Shown one piece after another: positions 1 through 9,123 of a stretch of DNA of 64,000 nt. This DNA comes from Rufibacter sediminis (GTDB lineage: Bacteria; Bacteroidota; Bacteroidia; Cytophagales; Hymenobacteraceae). A program made the translations under genes and the position numbers. The stretch spans positions 1 to 64,000 of the forward strand of contig NZ_JACOAF010000017.1 in assembly GCF_014269285.1 (NCBI RefSeq), in the 5' to 3' direction. The notes beneath the pieces were generated by a model that had not been told where the DNA came from, did no database searches, and worked only from the letters and a program-made list of their open reading frames with translations. Each line of letters opens with the position of its first letter. Position 1 is the first letter of the stretch.

Positions 1-1301
1 TGAACGACATCCTCATCCCCAAGCTCCAGCAGGTTTTCACGCTGCAGAACTGGCAGGCGATGCTCATCCAGACGGCCTTCTTCGGGGCATACTTCATCGT
101 GTCGCTTCTCTATTTCGTGTTCTCCGTCACCAAAGGCGATCCTATCCTGAAGATCGGCTACAAGAACGGCATCATTGTGGGGCTGGCGGTGACGGCGGTG
201 GGCTGCCTCCTGTTCCTGCCGGCGGCCGATTCCCACTCCTACGGCTTGTTCCTGGGGGCCTTGTTCGTGCTGGCCTCGGGCATCACGGTGCTGCAGATCA
301 CGGCCAACCCGTACGTCTCCATCCTGGGGCCGCCGGAGTCCTCGTCCAGCCGCATGAACATGACGCAGGCGCTGAACTCCTTCGGGACCACCATCGCCCC
401 CATCATCGGGGGGTACCTCATCTTTGACCAGGTGAGCAACGATGCCGCCACCGCCGACTCGGTGAAGATGCCGTACGTGGGGCTGGCCATCACCCTGATC
501 GTGATTGCGGTGATCATCAAACTGGCCCGCCTGCCCCGCCTCACCGGCGACAGTACCACCGTGGTGGCTGGCTCGGGGGCCTTGAAGCACCGGCACCTGG
601 TGCTGGGCATTATCTGTATTTTCATGTACGTGGGCGGTGAGGTGGCCGTGGGCAGCATGCTCATCAACTACTTCAAACTGCCGCAGATTGCGGGGCTGGA
701 CGAGTCAGAGGCCAAGCACTTTCTGTCTTTCTACTGGGGCGGGGCCATGATCGGGCGCTTCTTCGGGGCGGTGGCGCTGGCGCAGTTCCGCAACAACTCG
801 CTCAAGTACGTGATCATGGCCGTGATTGCGGCGGTGACGTTCGGGGCCGTGTACGCCATCTATGACCTGAACCAGGCCCTGATCATTCTGGGGCTGATTG
901 CCGCAAACTTTGTGGTCTTGCTGCTGGGTGGTTTCATCCCGAACCGCACGGTAGGGCTCTACGCCACCGCCGTGATCGTGCTGCTGTTGATCGGGACCTT
1001 CGGGCAGGGCGCGGTGGCCATGTGGGCGGTGATCGGCATCGGGTTGTTCAACTCCGTGATGTTCCCCACCATCTTCGATTTGGCCATCAAGGGGCTGGGC
1101 GTGCACACGAGCCAGGGTTCGTCGCTGCTGGTGATGGCCATTGTGGGCGGAGCCATTGTGCCGCCGCTGCAAGGCGCCGTGGCCGACGTGACCGGCAACG
1201 TGCAGCTCTCGTTCATTGTGCCCCTGCTCTGCTACCTCTACATTGTGTACTACGGCTTTGCGGGGTACAGAACCCGCGCCAACCACCGGTTGGTAGATTA
1301 G
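1..1301 (+). CDS. Sugar MFS transporter, FucP/GlcP type (5' end outside window)
   Basis: Inner-membrane sugar:proton symporter of the FucP group of the major facilitator superfamily. The open frame runs in from position 3, reading NDILIPKLQQVF, so the Met at 60 is internal and the true start lies upstream. Multiple hydrophobic spans are visible. The C-terminal half carries MFPTIFDLAI, then TSQGSSLLVMAIVGGAIVP, typical of the glucose/galactose/fucose branch. It would import monosaccharides released by the loci downstream. The gene is closed by a palindrome copy and a strong terminator. The family is secure; the sugar cannot be read from sequence. Confidence 0.9.
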   Translation, partial: NDILIPKLQQVFTLQNWQAMLIQTAFFGAYFIVSLLYFVFSVTKGDPILKIGYKNGIIVGLAVTAVGCLLFLPAADSHSYGLFLGALFVLASGITVLQITANPYVSILGPPESSSSRMNMTQALNSFGTTIAPIIGGYLIFDQVSNDAATADSVKMPYVGLAITLIVIAVIIKLARLPRLTGDSTTVVAGSGALKHRHLVLGIICIFMYVGGEVAVGSMLINYFKLPQIAGLDESEAKHFLSFYWGGAMIGRFFGAVALAQFRNNSLKYVIMAVIAAVTFGAVYAIYDLNQALIILGLIAANFVVLLLGGFIPNRTVGLYATAVIVLLLIGTFGQGAVAMWAVIGIGLFNSVMFPTIFDLAIKGLGVHTSQGSSLLVMAIVGGAIVPPLQGAVADVTGNVQLSFIVPLLCYLYIVYYGFAGYRTRANHRLVD

Positions 1302-1303
1302 CG

Positions 1304-1341
1304 CGTTTCAGGGCTGGTTTTACCAAACGAAGCCTGAAACG
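1304..1341. repeat. Palindrome family copy 1
   Basis: Imperfect inverted repeat starting CGTTTCAGGGCTGG and ending AAGCCTGAAACG. It lies 2 nt after the MFS stop codon. Confidence 0.75.
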
Positions 1342-1350
1342 ATAATTAAG

Positions 1351-1406
1351 AAGCAGCGGGTCCGGAAAGAATTACCTCTTTCCGGCCCCGCTGCTTTTGT
1401 GTTTTC
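1351..1406 (+). terminator. Intrinsic terminator of the MFS gene
   Basis: Long hairpin with arms AGCAGCGGG-CCGGAAAG and CTTTCCGG-CCCCGCTGCT, followed by TTTTGTGTTTT. Confidence 0.85.
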
Positions 1407-1428
1407 GGTTTAAAAAATGATACCTTGT
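1396..1428 (+). promoter_or_regulatory. Bacteroidota-type promoter
   Basis: TTTG at 1396-1399 and TACCTTGT at 1421-1428 with a 21-nt spacer, resembling the -33/-7 pattern of Bacteroidota. The implied transcription start would be almost at the ATG at 1436, giving a nearly leaderless message. TACCTTGTCC recurs upstream of the WYL gene at 15773. Confidence 0.5.
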
Positions 1429-1435
1429 CCGCGCT

Positions 1436-1834
1436 ATGAACACAAGAATAATCATGTCAGCGAGTGCCCTGGTGATGGCCGCCTTGGGCCTCATCGCTTC
1501 CTTTTTGCCACAGGAAGTCCTGCAGTATCTGGGAACCGACCCTACGGGAATGGCGCCAGTACTGGTACAGATTCTAGGCGCGCTATACCTGGGCTTCGCC
1601 ATTCTGAACTGGATGGCGAAAGGAGTATTGATTGGTGGGATCTATGCCCGCCCGCTGGCGATGGGAAATATGCTGCACTTTTTTGCCGGAGCGATGGCGC
1701 TGTTGAAAGGACTACAGGCTGGTCAGCAAAACAGCATTATCTGGGCGCTGGCGCTGGTGTACGGCCTGATGGCGGTGCTGTTTGGGCTGATCGCATTCCG
1801 GCACCCCTTGGCGGCCAAGGTAGCTGGTCAGTAA
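1436..1834 (+). CDS. Small integral membrane protein, unknown function
   Basis: A 132-residue protein with about four hydrophobic spans, near residues 5-25, 42-62, 70-92 and 100-124, short polar loops and no catalytic motif that I recognise. It starts with MNTRIIMSAS. It has its own promoter just upstream and is followed 15 nt after the stop by a palindrome copy, so it appears monocistronic. Size and topology resemble small uncharacterised membrane families in Bacteroidota, but I cannot assign a domain or function. Confidence 0.75.
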   Translation: MNTRIIMSASALVMAALGLIASFLPQEVLQYLGTDPTGMAPVLVQILGALYLGFAILNWMAKGVLIGGIYARPLAMGNMLHFFAGAMALLKGLQAGQQNSIIWALALVYGLMAVLFGLIAFRHPLAAKVAGQ

Positions 1835-1849
1835 ATTACATGATTGGGG

Positions 1850-1887
1850 CGTTTTAGGGCTTATTCCTGAAAAATAAGCCTAAAACG
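1850..1887. repeat. Palindrome family copy 2
   Basis: CGTTTTAGGGCTTATT pairs with AATAAGCCTAAAACG around a short loop. It lies 15 nt after the upstream stop. Confidence 0.8.
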
Positions 1888-1932
1888 TGATGATGTCGCT
1901 TTGCTATATCTTTCTGCCGGATGCCTCCGGAT

Positions 1933-2505
1933 CTACACCAGGAATAAAATCAGGAGAGCCGTGTTCTTCAGGAAAAGCCGCAGGTGCCGCTGGGCCACGG
2001 TGATCTGGTTTTCCACGCTCCGCTTGGAAATGCCTAGCTGAGACGCGATGTCCTCGTTGGGGAGGAGCATTTTCCGGCTCAGGTAAAAGATTTCCTGGCA
2101 GCGCCGGGGCAGTTTCTCCAGATGGGTGTCTAGCTGAAGTTCCAGTTCCTGCGCGCGCATCTCTTCTTCTTCTTGATTTCCCTGGGCCTGCCGGTCAAAC
2201 TGCTCCACCTGGTCTGTGTATCGCAGCGGAATGACTTTCGCCGATTTCAGGTGTTTGTACACGTGGTAACGGGCGGCGGCGGTAAGGTACTGCTGGAAAG
2301 ACCCGATCTGCAGTTGGTGGCGCTTGGTCCAAATGTTCAGGAAAATAGAATGCACAATCTCCTCGCAGACTTCCCGGTCTTTCAGGTGCGAGAAAGCGGT
2401 GGTGAACACCCGCGACCAGTAACGTTCAAACAAGGCGTTGAAAGCTTTGACATCATCCTGCTGAATGGCTTCCCACACGGCTACATCTGGCTGATCTTCA
2501 TACAT
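1933..2505 (-). CDS. ECF RNA polymerase sigma factor (Bacteroidetes FecI type)
   Basis: Alternative sigma factor of about 190 residues. Region 2 is seen in FNALFERYWSRVFTTAF and EEIVHSIFLNIW; region 4 in LPRRCQEIFYLSR followed by the helix-turn-helix NEDIASQLGISKRSVENQI. I place the start at MYEDQPD because the longer in-frame reading adds 28 residues outside the conserved domain. It is divergent from a FecR gene and an STN-type SusC, the usual arrangement for cell-surface signalling. It probably drives the 3157-9095 genes when ligand binds SusC. It ends in a hydrophobic tail (TALLILFLV), which is a little unusual. Start uncertain; family clear. Confidence 0.88.
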   Translation of the reverse strand: MYEDQPDVAVWEAIQQDDVKAFNALFERYWSRVFTTAFSHLKDREVCEEIVHSIFLNIWTKRHQLQIGSFQQYLTAAARYHVYKHLKSAKVIPLRYTDQVEQFDRQAQGNQEEEEMRAQELELQLDTHLEKLPRRCQEIFYLSRKMLLPNEDIASQLGISKRSVENQITVAQRHLRLFLKNTALLILFLV

Positions 2506-3156
2506 AGATGTTGGAGTTTGATGGTTTAGCTTGGTAAACTGAATCTTAAGCAGGGCCCCTTCCAGGAAGGGAGAAATATCTGACCACAAAAAAATGGAAA
2601 AACCATAAGGCCAATGTTATGTCAAGGTTATGGTTTGGTTACGTTTGGTTTCTGGTTGTTTGCAGTTGTAAGCAAAAGCAATATAATGAAATAATTTAAT
2701 AAGGTTTTTGCACTAATTGAAAAATTTGGGCTTATATGAGGCGGAGTGAATGCATTTGTCGCAATTCCAAATCCATCTAGCCTGTGCGTCTATGTCCAGC
2801 ATAAAGGACGTTACTTCTCTTGTCGTGCTGCGGACTACCAGAAAGTGATTTTAGCGGATGTCCAGACCTGAGAATGGAATTCCACCGAACCTTATCTGGA
2901 GAGAGTAAGCAACCTTGCCCGGTACCTTCTGGAGCGGCCGTCAGCCGGTGAAGGGAATACCCGCTTTAAGCCTGTTTTCTGAAAAAGAGCCCCTAAACAC
3001 GATTTGCTTGCCAGGGCAGAGAAAGGATTTTTACTGCCTTCAGAAAGCCTCTTGTGGCGTTTTGGGCCAGGTTTTCAAAATAAAGTAAAAAAATAGACGC
3101 AACGTGTGTGTGTGGTGGGTGATCTGAGGCTCTCTACTGGTACAAGGCCATCACCC
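2506..3156. other. Divergent regulatory gap between sigma and fecR
   Basis: About 650 nt with no credible coding frame. It contains the region upstream of both genes and must hold their promoters. I see palindrome copy 3 at 2962-3001 and a half-copy near 3057-3083 (GCGTTTTGGGCC). No clear TTTG/TAnnTTTG pair could be fixed with confidence. Confidence 0.6.
2962..3001. repeat. Palindrome family copy 3 (degenerate)
   Basis: CGCTTTAAGCCTGTTTTC pairs imperfectly with GAAAAAGAGCCCCTAAACACG. It is not near a stop codon. Confidence 0.65.
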
Positions 3157-4305
3157 ATGACAAGAGAAGAATACATTATCCTGCACCAGAAATACCTAGA
3201 CGGTACCTGTACCCCGCAGGAGAGGAAACTGCTGGAAGACTACCAGGATCAGTTTGAACTGCAGGACTTGCCCTGGGAGGAAGCGGCAATGGGCTCGCAG
3301 GAAGAAGTAAAAGCCGCAATTTTCAACCGTCTCAAAGCTGCTACTGCTTTTCAGGAGCCAGCTAAACGCCGGCAGTACTCCTCCATCTGGGCCGTGGCGG
3401 CGGTCATTACCCTGCTGTTGGCCTCGGGCAGTGTCTTTTACTGGTGGCAGCGTCAGCAGCCTTCGGTAGCGGTGGCGGAGAAAACCACCCCTGCGCTCGC
3501 AGAGGTGAAGCCTGGCCGTGACAAAGCCTTTCTAACCCTCGCTGATGGCACCGTGATAGACCTGGATGTAGCCGCAAACGGAGACTTGTCCCACCACGCA
3601 AATATCAAGATCATCAAACTGGATGGCCAGCTTTCCTATTCCGGGCAGGCCCCAACGGCAGACCAGACGCAGCTCAATACCTTATCCACTCCCCATGGCG
3701 GGCAGTACCAGATCACCCTGGCTGATGGCTCCAAGGTGTGGCTTAATGCGGCTTCTTCACTGCGCTTCCCGGCGGCTTTCGCCGGCAAAGAGCGCGTGGT
3801 GGAGCTAACGGGCGAAGCCTATTTTGAGGTAGCCAAAAACAAGACCATGCCTTTCAAAGTGAAGTCAAGAGGAATGGAGGTAGAGGTATTGGGCACCCAT
3901 TTCAACCTCATGGCCTATGAAGACGAAGCGCAACTGCGCACCACCTTGCTGGAAGGCTCCGTGAAAGTGAGCAATTCTGCCGAAGCGGTTACCATTGAGC
4001 CTAACCAGGAAGCCGTGCTACATACGTCCTCCGGTTCCTTGAAAGTAGAGCAGGTAGATGCCCAGGAAAGCATCGCCTGGAAAAACGGTCAGTTCCTTTT
4101 TCATGACGAGGATCTGCGCAGCGTCATGCGCAAAATAGCCCGCTGGTATGACGTGGAAGTGGTGTATGAGGGTGAGATCGACCACAAGAGTTTTACGGGC
4201 ACCGTCTCCCGCTTCGAGGACATCACAGACGTGCTCAACATGCTAGAATTAACGGAAACGGTTCATTTTAAACGGAAAGGAAGGAGGTTAACCGTGATGC
4301 CATAG
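3157..4305 (+). CDS. FecR-family anti-sigma factor
   Basis: Single-pass inner-membrane regulator. A cytoplasmic anti-sigma segment begins MTREEYIILHQKYLDGTC; the membrane span is near residues 72-90 (WAVAAVITLLLASGSVFYW); the periplasmic FecR domain contains TPHGGQYQITLADGSKVWLN, LTGEAYFEVAKN and VLGTHFNL. The C-terminal region (SVMRKIARWYDVEVVYEG) matches the DUF4974/secretin-like end of this family. I chose the internal Met at 3157 because the extra 17 residues of the longer reading are not family-like. Partner of the divergent sigma factor; it should sense the plug/STN domain of the next gene. Confidence 0.92.
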   Translation: MTREEYIILHQKYLDGTCTPQERKLLEDYQDQFELQDLPWEEAAMGSQEEVKAAIFNRLKAATAFQEPAKRRQYSSIWAVAAVITLLLASGSVFYWWQRQQPSVAVAEKTTPALAEVKPGRDKAFLTLADGTVIDLDVAANGDLSHHANIKIIKLDGQLSYSGQAPTADQTQLNTLSTPHGGQYQITLADGSKVWLNAASSLRFPAAFAGKERVVELTGEAYFEVAKNKTMPFKVKSRGMEVEVLGTHFNLMAYEDEAQLRTTLLEGSVKVSNSAEAVTIEPNQEAVLHTSSGSLKVEQVDAQESIAWKNGQFLFHDEDLRSVMRKIARWYDVEVVYEGEIDHKSFTGTVSRFEDITDVLNMLELTETVHFKRKGRRLTVMP

Positions 4306-4340
4306 CCCAACAGAAACTCGCCTTGGGCCCAAAAAAGAAA

Positions 4341-4364
4341 CCAGGGGCGCGGCAACGCCCCTGG
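4341..4364 (+). promoter_or_regulatory. Stable hairpin between fecR and susC
   Basis: CCAGGGGCG/CGCCCCTGG stem with a 6-nt loop. No U-tract follows, so it is more likely an mRNA-processing or stability hairpin separating fecR from the highly expressed susC than a terminator. Confidence 0.55.
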
Positions 4365-4433
4365 CTATGGAATGGGTCTGGAAAGGCAATAGACGTGAGT
4401 GCACCTATTTCTTAAACCCAAACAAACAAATGT

Positions 4434-7400
4434 ATGAAAATTAATACTCTTCATAAGAGTAGGTTTCTGGTCTGTATACCACATAAGCTCCTTTTGGGTA
4501 TGAAACTTACCATGATTTTTATGCTTGCCGCACTTTTGCAGGTAAGCGCCGCTGGCTACAGCCAGCAAATAAATCTCTCCTATACCAACGTGCCGCTGGA
4601 GAAAGCCCTGAACGAGGTGAAAAAGCAAAGCGGCTACAACTTCCTCTACAATGTGCAGATGCTCAAAGAAGCCAAGCCCGTGAACCTCCGGCTGAAGAAC
4701 GCTTCTTTGATAGAGGCGCTGGAGCAGTGTTTTGAAGGGCAGCCGCTTACCTATACCGTAAATCAGAAAACGGTGGTGGTGAAGCGGAAACCGGTAGCCG
4801 AAGCGACGGTAGCGGTTCCACCCACCACCATTAAAGGAAAAGTAGTGGATGCCAAAGGCGAAGGCATGCCGGGCGTCACCATCAACCTCAAAGGCACTAC
4901 CGTGGCTACGGCCTCGGCGGGAGACGGTAGTTTCTCCTTGCAGGTGCCCGAAGGCACTGGAACGTTGGTGTTCACCTTTATCGGTTTCCAGACCAAGGAA
5001 GTTGCGTTCAACGGCCCCTCTGATCTGAACATTCAGTTACAGGAAGACAACCAGGCCCTGAAAGAAGTAGTGGTGGTAGGCTACGGCCAGCAGGAGCGCG
5101 AAGACGTGACCAGCGCCATCAGCTCGTTCAAGCCTGATGAGCAGAATTCACGACCGGTTCTGGGACCTGACCAGTTGATCCAAGGCCGCATGCCCGGTGT
5201 GAACGTTTCTTCCGGTTCGGGTAGTCCGGGTTCCTCTACCCGCGTGAGCATCCGGGGAATCGGGTCATTGAGCGCCAGCAACGAGCCCCTGTACGTGATT
5301 GACGGAATTCCGGTAGTGCCGCACAACGCCGCCCTGTTCAACCTGGGCGAGAACATGAACCCGCTTTCCCAGCTCAACCCCAATGACATTGAGTCCATTG
5401 AAGTACTGAAAGACGCGGCTTCCTCGGCCATCTACGGTTCCCGAGCCACCAACGGCGTGATCATCATCACTACCAAATCTGGGAAGCAAGGCAAGTCCAA
5501 CCTCAACTTTGACTACTACACCGGCATACAGGACGTGCCTAACCGCCACAAGATGAAAATGGCGGGTTCTGACCTGTACCTGGAGGTGATCAACGAAGGC
5601 ATTGACAACTACAACCAGCAGTTTGGCTACAAGCTAGGCGATGCCAACTACATGCTGCGCAAGGAGAATCCGTACCCTGGTATGCCCGACACCGACTGGT
5701 TTGACCTGGTGACCCGCACTGCCAGAACCTCCAGCTACAACCTCTCTTTCTCCGGGGGCACCGAAAAAACCAAGGTGTTTGTCTCCGGTAATTACCTGGA
5801 CCAGGAAGGAACCATCATCAGCAGCGAATTCAAGAAGTACACGGGTAAGGTTAACCTTAGTCACAAACTGTTTAACTGGCTGGAAGTAGGAACCAACTCC
5901 AACCTGAGCTACACCCACAACTCCCGCGTGCCGGGCTCCAACTCCGGGGCTACCGTCATGGCGCGCAGTATTCCGCAGCGTCCGTTTGACCGCCCGTATA
6001 AACCCAACGGCGAGTATTACGTGGGCGGAACCGAGGATCTGCTGTACCACAACCCGCTGCACATCCTGAACGAGGAAGACGCTGACATAGAGAACTACCG
6101 CTACCTGGGTACGTTCTTCGCCAACCTCAACTTAGCCAAAGGCCTTGATTTTAAAACGTCTTTGGGTCTGGACCAGATCTATACCGTAGACAAGGTGTAC
6201 TACAATGAAGACCACCCGTACGGGACTGGCGTGGGCCGTCTCATTGACAGCCGGCGCATGATCTCCAACCTGCTGGTGGAAAACACCCTGAGCTACAACA
6301 AGCAGTTCGGGGAGCTTTCTTTCTCGGCGCTGGCCGGTCAGTCTTACCAGAAGACCTCCAACTCCGGGATCAACATTGACGGACGTGGGTTCCCTTCCAC
6401 CTCTTTTGACGTGCTGTCGGTGGCCGCCGAGATTACCGAAGCAGGCACTAGCCTGACTGAGAGTGCACTGGCTTCTTACTTTGGCAGAACCAGTTTCTCC
6501 TACAAAGACAAGTACCTCCTTAGTCTCACCTTCAGGGCAGATGGTTCTTCTAAATTCGCCCCAGAGAACCGGTTCGGGTATTTCCCGTCGGTTTCTGCCG
6601 GTTGGCACATCTCCAGAGAAGAGTTCTTCCCCGTGGAGCTGATGGACCTGAAACTGCGCGCCAGCTACGGTTCTACCGGTAACCAGGACGGCATCAGTTC
6701 CTATGCCTATCAGGCACAGATGAGCGGCGGGCGTAACTACGGGTACCAGAGCGGCATTGGCGTGAGCACCAACGGCAACCGCGACCTTACCTGGGAAAGC
6801 GCCGACCAATTTGACGTGGGAGTAGATATGGGCTTCCAGCGCGGCAAATACACCCTCACCGCCGATTACTTCGTGAAGAACACGAACAACCTGTTGTACA
6901 GCCGCCCTACGCAGGCTACCTCCGGGTTCACCAGCATCACCAGCAACATTGGCTCAATGCGCAACTGGGGCTGGGAATTCATGGTGGGCACCAACCAGGC
7001 CTTCGGGGAGCTGACCTGGAGCTCGGACTTCAACATCTCCTTCATCAAAAACAAACTGACCTCGCTCCTAGGCGATGAAGCCTTGCTCATTGGCGCGAAC
7101 CGTACCCTCAAAGTAGGAGAAGAGGTAGGGAGCTTCTGCCTGTACAAGATGCTGGGCATCTACCAGACCAACGAGGAAATTCCAGAGGCCTTCTTCAAAC
7201 AAGGCATCCGGGCCGGTGACGTGAAGTACGATGACATAAACAACGATGGCCTCATCAACGCTGATGACCGCCAGATTGTGGGCACGTCTAACCCCAACTT
7301 CTTCGGCGGCTGGAACAACACCTTCCAGTACAAGAACTTTGACCTGAGCGTGTTCCTCAACTACAGCCAAGGCGCTGATGTGTACTTCTCGGGCCGCATC

Positions 7401-7793
7401 ACGGTGGAGCGTCTGGCCAACAACTTCTTCGGGATACGGGAAGAGGTGGCTAAGGAGCGCTGGACTGGTCCGGGTACCAGCAACACCACGCCGCGCGCCA
7501 TCTACGGTACTGGCTGGAACACCCAAAACTCCACCCGTTTCCTGGAAGACGGCTCTTTCCTGCGCCTGCGTTCCGTGATTTTAGGGTACACGCTGCCAAC
7601 CAGCTTTACCTCCAAAATCAAGCTGAGCCGCGTGCGGGTGTATGCCCAAGCCGACAACCTGTTCCTGTGGACCAATTACTCCGGTATGGACCCCGAGGTG
7701 ACCAGCAACTTTGACCCACAGTTCATGGGCGAAGACAACCTGATTCTGCCGCAGTTGAGAACCGTGAATGTAGGAGTGAACCTCCGTTTTTAA
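4434..7793 (+). CDS. SusC/RagA TonB-dependent outer-membrane transporter with STN domain
   Basis: A 1,119-residue outer-membrane glycan importer. In order: signal sequence (to about residue 45), STN domain (about 46-118, LEKALNEVKKQSGYNFLY), carboxypeptidase-regulatory-like domain (about 131-210), TonB-box-like ALKEVVVVGYG, plug (RGIGSLSASNEPLYVIDGIP; IESIEVLKDAASSAIYGS) and a beta-barrel ending in RTVNVGVNLRF. The STN domain is the hallmark of SusC proteins that signal to FecR, matching the upstream sigma/FecR pair. SusD follows 21 nt later. The substrate is not deducible from sequence. Confidence 0.95.
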   Translation: MKINTLHKSRFLVCIPHKLLLGMKLTMIFMLAALLQVSAAGYSQQINLSYTNVPLEKALNEVKKQSGYNFLYNVQMLKEAKPVNLRLKNASLIEALEQCFEGQPLTYTVNQKTVVVKRKPVAEATVAVPPTTIKGKVVDAKGEGMPGVTINLKGTTVATASAGDGSFSLQVPEGTGTLVFTFIGFQTKEVAFNGPSDLNIQLQEDNQALKEVVVVGYGQQEREDVTSAISSFKPDEQNSRPVLGPDQLIQGRMPGVNVSSGSGSPGSSTRVSIRGIGSLSASNEPLYVIDGIPVVPHNAALFNLGENMNPLSQLNPNDIESIEVLKDAASSAIYGSRATNGVIIITTKSGKQGKSNLNFDYYTGIQDVPNRHKMKMAGSDLYLEVINEGIDNYNQQFGYKLGDANYMLRKENPYPGMPDTDWFDLVTRTARTSSYNLSFSGGTEKTKVFVSGNYLDQEGTIISSEFKKYTGKVNLSHKLFNWLEVGTNSNLSYTHNSRVPGSNSGATVMARSIPQRPFDRPYKPNGEYYVGGTEDLLYHNPLHILNEEDADIENYRYLGTFFANLNLAKGLDFKTSLGLDQIYTVDKVYYNEDHPYGTGVGRLIDSRRMISNLLVENTLSYNKQFGELSFSALAGQSYQKTSNSGINIDGRGFPSTSFDVLSVAAEITEAGTSLTESALASYFGRTSFSYKDKYLLSLTFRADGSSKFAPENRFGYFPSVSAGWHISREEFFPVELMDLKLRASYGSTGNQDGISSYAYQAQMSGGRNYGYQSGIGVSTNGNRDLTWESADQFDVGVDMGFQRGKYTLTADYFVKNTNNLLYSRPTQATSGFTSITSNIGSMRNWGWEFMVGTNQAFGELTWSSDFNISFIKNKLTSLLGDEALLIGANRTLKVGEEVGSFCLYKMLGIYQTNEEIPEAFFKQGIRAGDVKYDDINNDGLINADDRQIVGTSNPNFFGGWNNTFQYKNFDLSVFLNYSQGADVYFSGRITVERLANNFFGIREEVAKERWTGPGTSNTTPRAIYGTGWNTQNSTRFLEDGSFLRLRSVILGYTLPTSFTSKIKLSRVRVYAQADNLFLWTNYSGMDPEVTSNFDPQFMGEDNLILPQLRTVNVGVNLRF

Positions 7794-7814
7794 CCACGCT
7801 TAACCATCAGACAT

Positions 7815-9095
7815 ATGCTAAGGCTTAGATATACTTTATTTTTTGCGAGTCTGCTGGCCCTGCCGGCCTGTAATGACCAACTGGATTTCTATCCGCACTC
7901 CTCGGTGTCGCCAAACAACACCTCTGAGAAAGACATGGACGCCTTGCTGTACGGCATGTACAACTCGGTGCAGAATTCGCCGGGCCGCGAGTCCTACATC
8001 TTCTATGACCTCATTGGCGGGGAATTGATGAACCCCTCCGGCGGAAATCAGCTGGCGTTCATCAACAACTTTCTTCGGCCAGAATACTCGCTCATAGGCA
8101 ACGCTTGGGACGGCTATTACCGGGCGCTGTACCAGGTAAACAACGTGCTGGCCTCCATTGCGCCGTTCTCAGATACCCAGAAGAAAAGAGAGATAAACGG
8201 CACGGCCCACTTCTTCAGGGCGTACCTGTACTACAATCTGGTGACCCGCTGGGGCGGGGTGCCCCTGCTGGAGCAGAACACCAATGAGAAAGTGTCGCGC
8301 AACAGCGAGGAGGAAGTCTGGAACTTCATTGAAAGAGAACTGGAAGCCGCCTTGCCAGATGCCCCAGACTACGTAGTGAACCGGTATTACTACGTGAACA
8401 AAGACGCGGTGCAGGCGCTCATGGCCCGGGTGAAACTGGCCCGGGGCAAAACGCAGGAAGCCGCGGCCCTGGCCGAAGGCCTCATCACCTCTGGCCGCTA
8501 TAAACTGGATGTTTTTGAGAAGATCTTCCGGAAGCAGCAGAACACCGAGGTCATTTTCGCCTTTGAGAACCTCACCGAGGAGTCCAGCATCACGCTCAGC
8601 ACCTTGTTCTATACTTACTCCCACACAGTGAAGGGCTCCTACGTCTACAAACCCACCGATGACGTGATGCAGAACTTGTTTGAAGCCAATGACAAACGGA
8701 AGCCCATTTCCATAGACGTGGTGCAGGGCCTGAACGTGATCAACAAATACCCCAGCGGCCAGTCCGGCACCGATCCGTTCATTGTCACCCGTCTGGCGGA
8801 GATGTACCTCATCAGCGCCGAGGCGCAGGGAATGGCTGGTTTGAACCGCCTCAACGAACTGCGGCAGGCCCGTGGTCTGGCGGCATTGAGCCCCAGCAGC
8901 GAAGAGTCCTATTTAGATGCCGTTTTGCTGGAAAGACGCCGGGAACTGCTCGCCGAAGGCTTCCGCTGGTATGATCTGGTGAGAACCGGCAAAGCTGTCT
9001 CTACGCTGGGCATTGAGCCGCACCGCCAGAAACTGCCGTTGCCGGAGAGCGAGATCATCCTGAACGATCAGCTGGAACAGAATCCCAACTATTAA
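7815..9095 (+). CDS. RagB/SusD-type surface glycan-binding lipoprotein
   Basis: Surface lipoprotein that closes over SusC and binds the ligand. Lipobox LPAC is followed by NDQLDFYP; TPR-like helices contain AHFFRAYLYYNLVTRWGGVPLL, the classic SusD signature, and RRRELLAEGFRWYDLVRTG near the C-terminus, ending LEQNPNY. At 426 residues it is shorter than the usual 500-600, so the loop insertions are small, suggesting a compact ligand. Co-transcribed with SusC upstream; the phosphodiester glycosidase follows 28 nt later. Confidence 0.94.
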   Translation: MLRLRYTLFFASLLALPACNDQLDFYPHSSVSPNNTSEKDMDALLYGMYNSVQNSPGRESYIFYDLIGGELMNPSGGNQLAFINNFLRPEYSLIGNAWDGYYRALYQVNNVLASIAPFSDTQKKREINGTAHFFRAYLYYNLVTRWGGVPLLEQNTNEKVSRNSEEEVWNFIERELEAALPDAPDYVVNRYYYVNKDAVQALMARVKLARGKTQEAAALAEGLITSGRYKLDVFEKIFRKQQNTEVIFAFENLTEESSITLSTLFYTYSHTVKGSYVYKPTDDVMQNLFEANDKRKPISIDVVQGLNVINKYPSGQSGTDPFIVTRLAEMYLISAEAQGMAGLNRLNELRQARGLAALSPSSEESYLDAVLLERRRELLAEGFRWYDLVRTGKAVSTLGIEPHRQKLPLPESEIILNDQLEQNPNY

Positions 9096-9123
9096 TTCTT
9101 CCCATCTCTTAACCTCTTAGGAT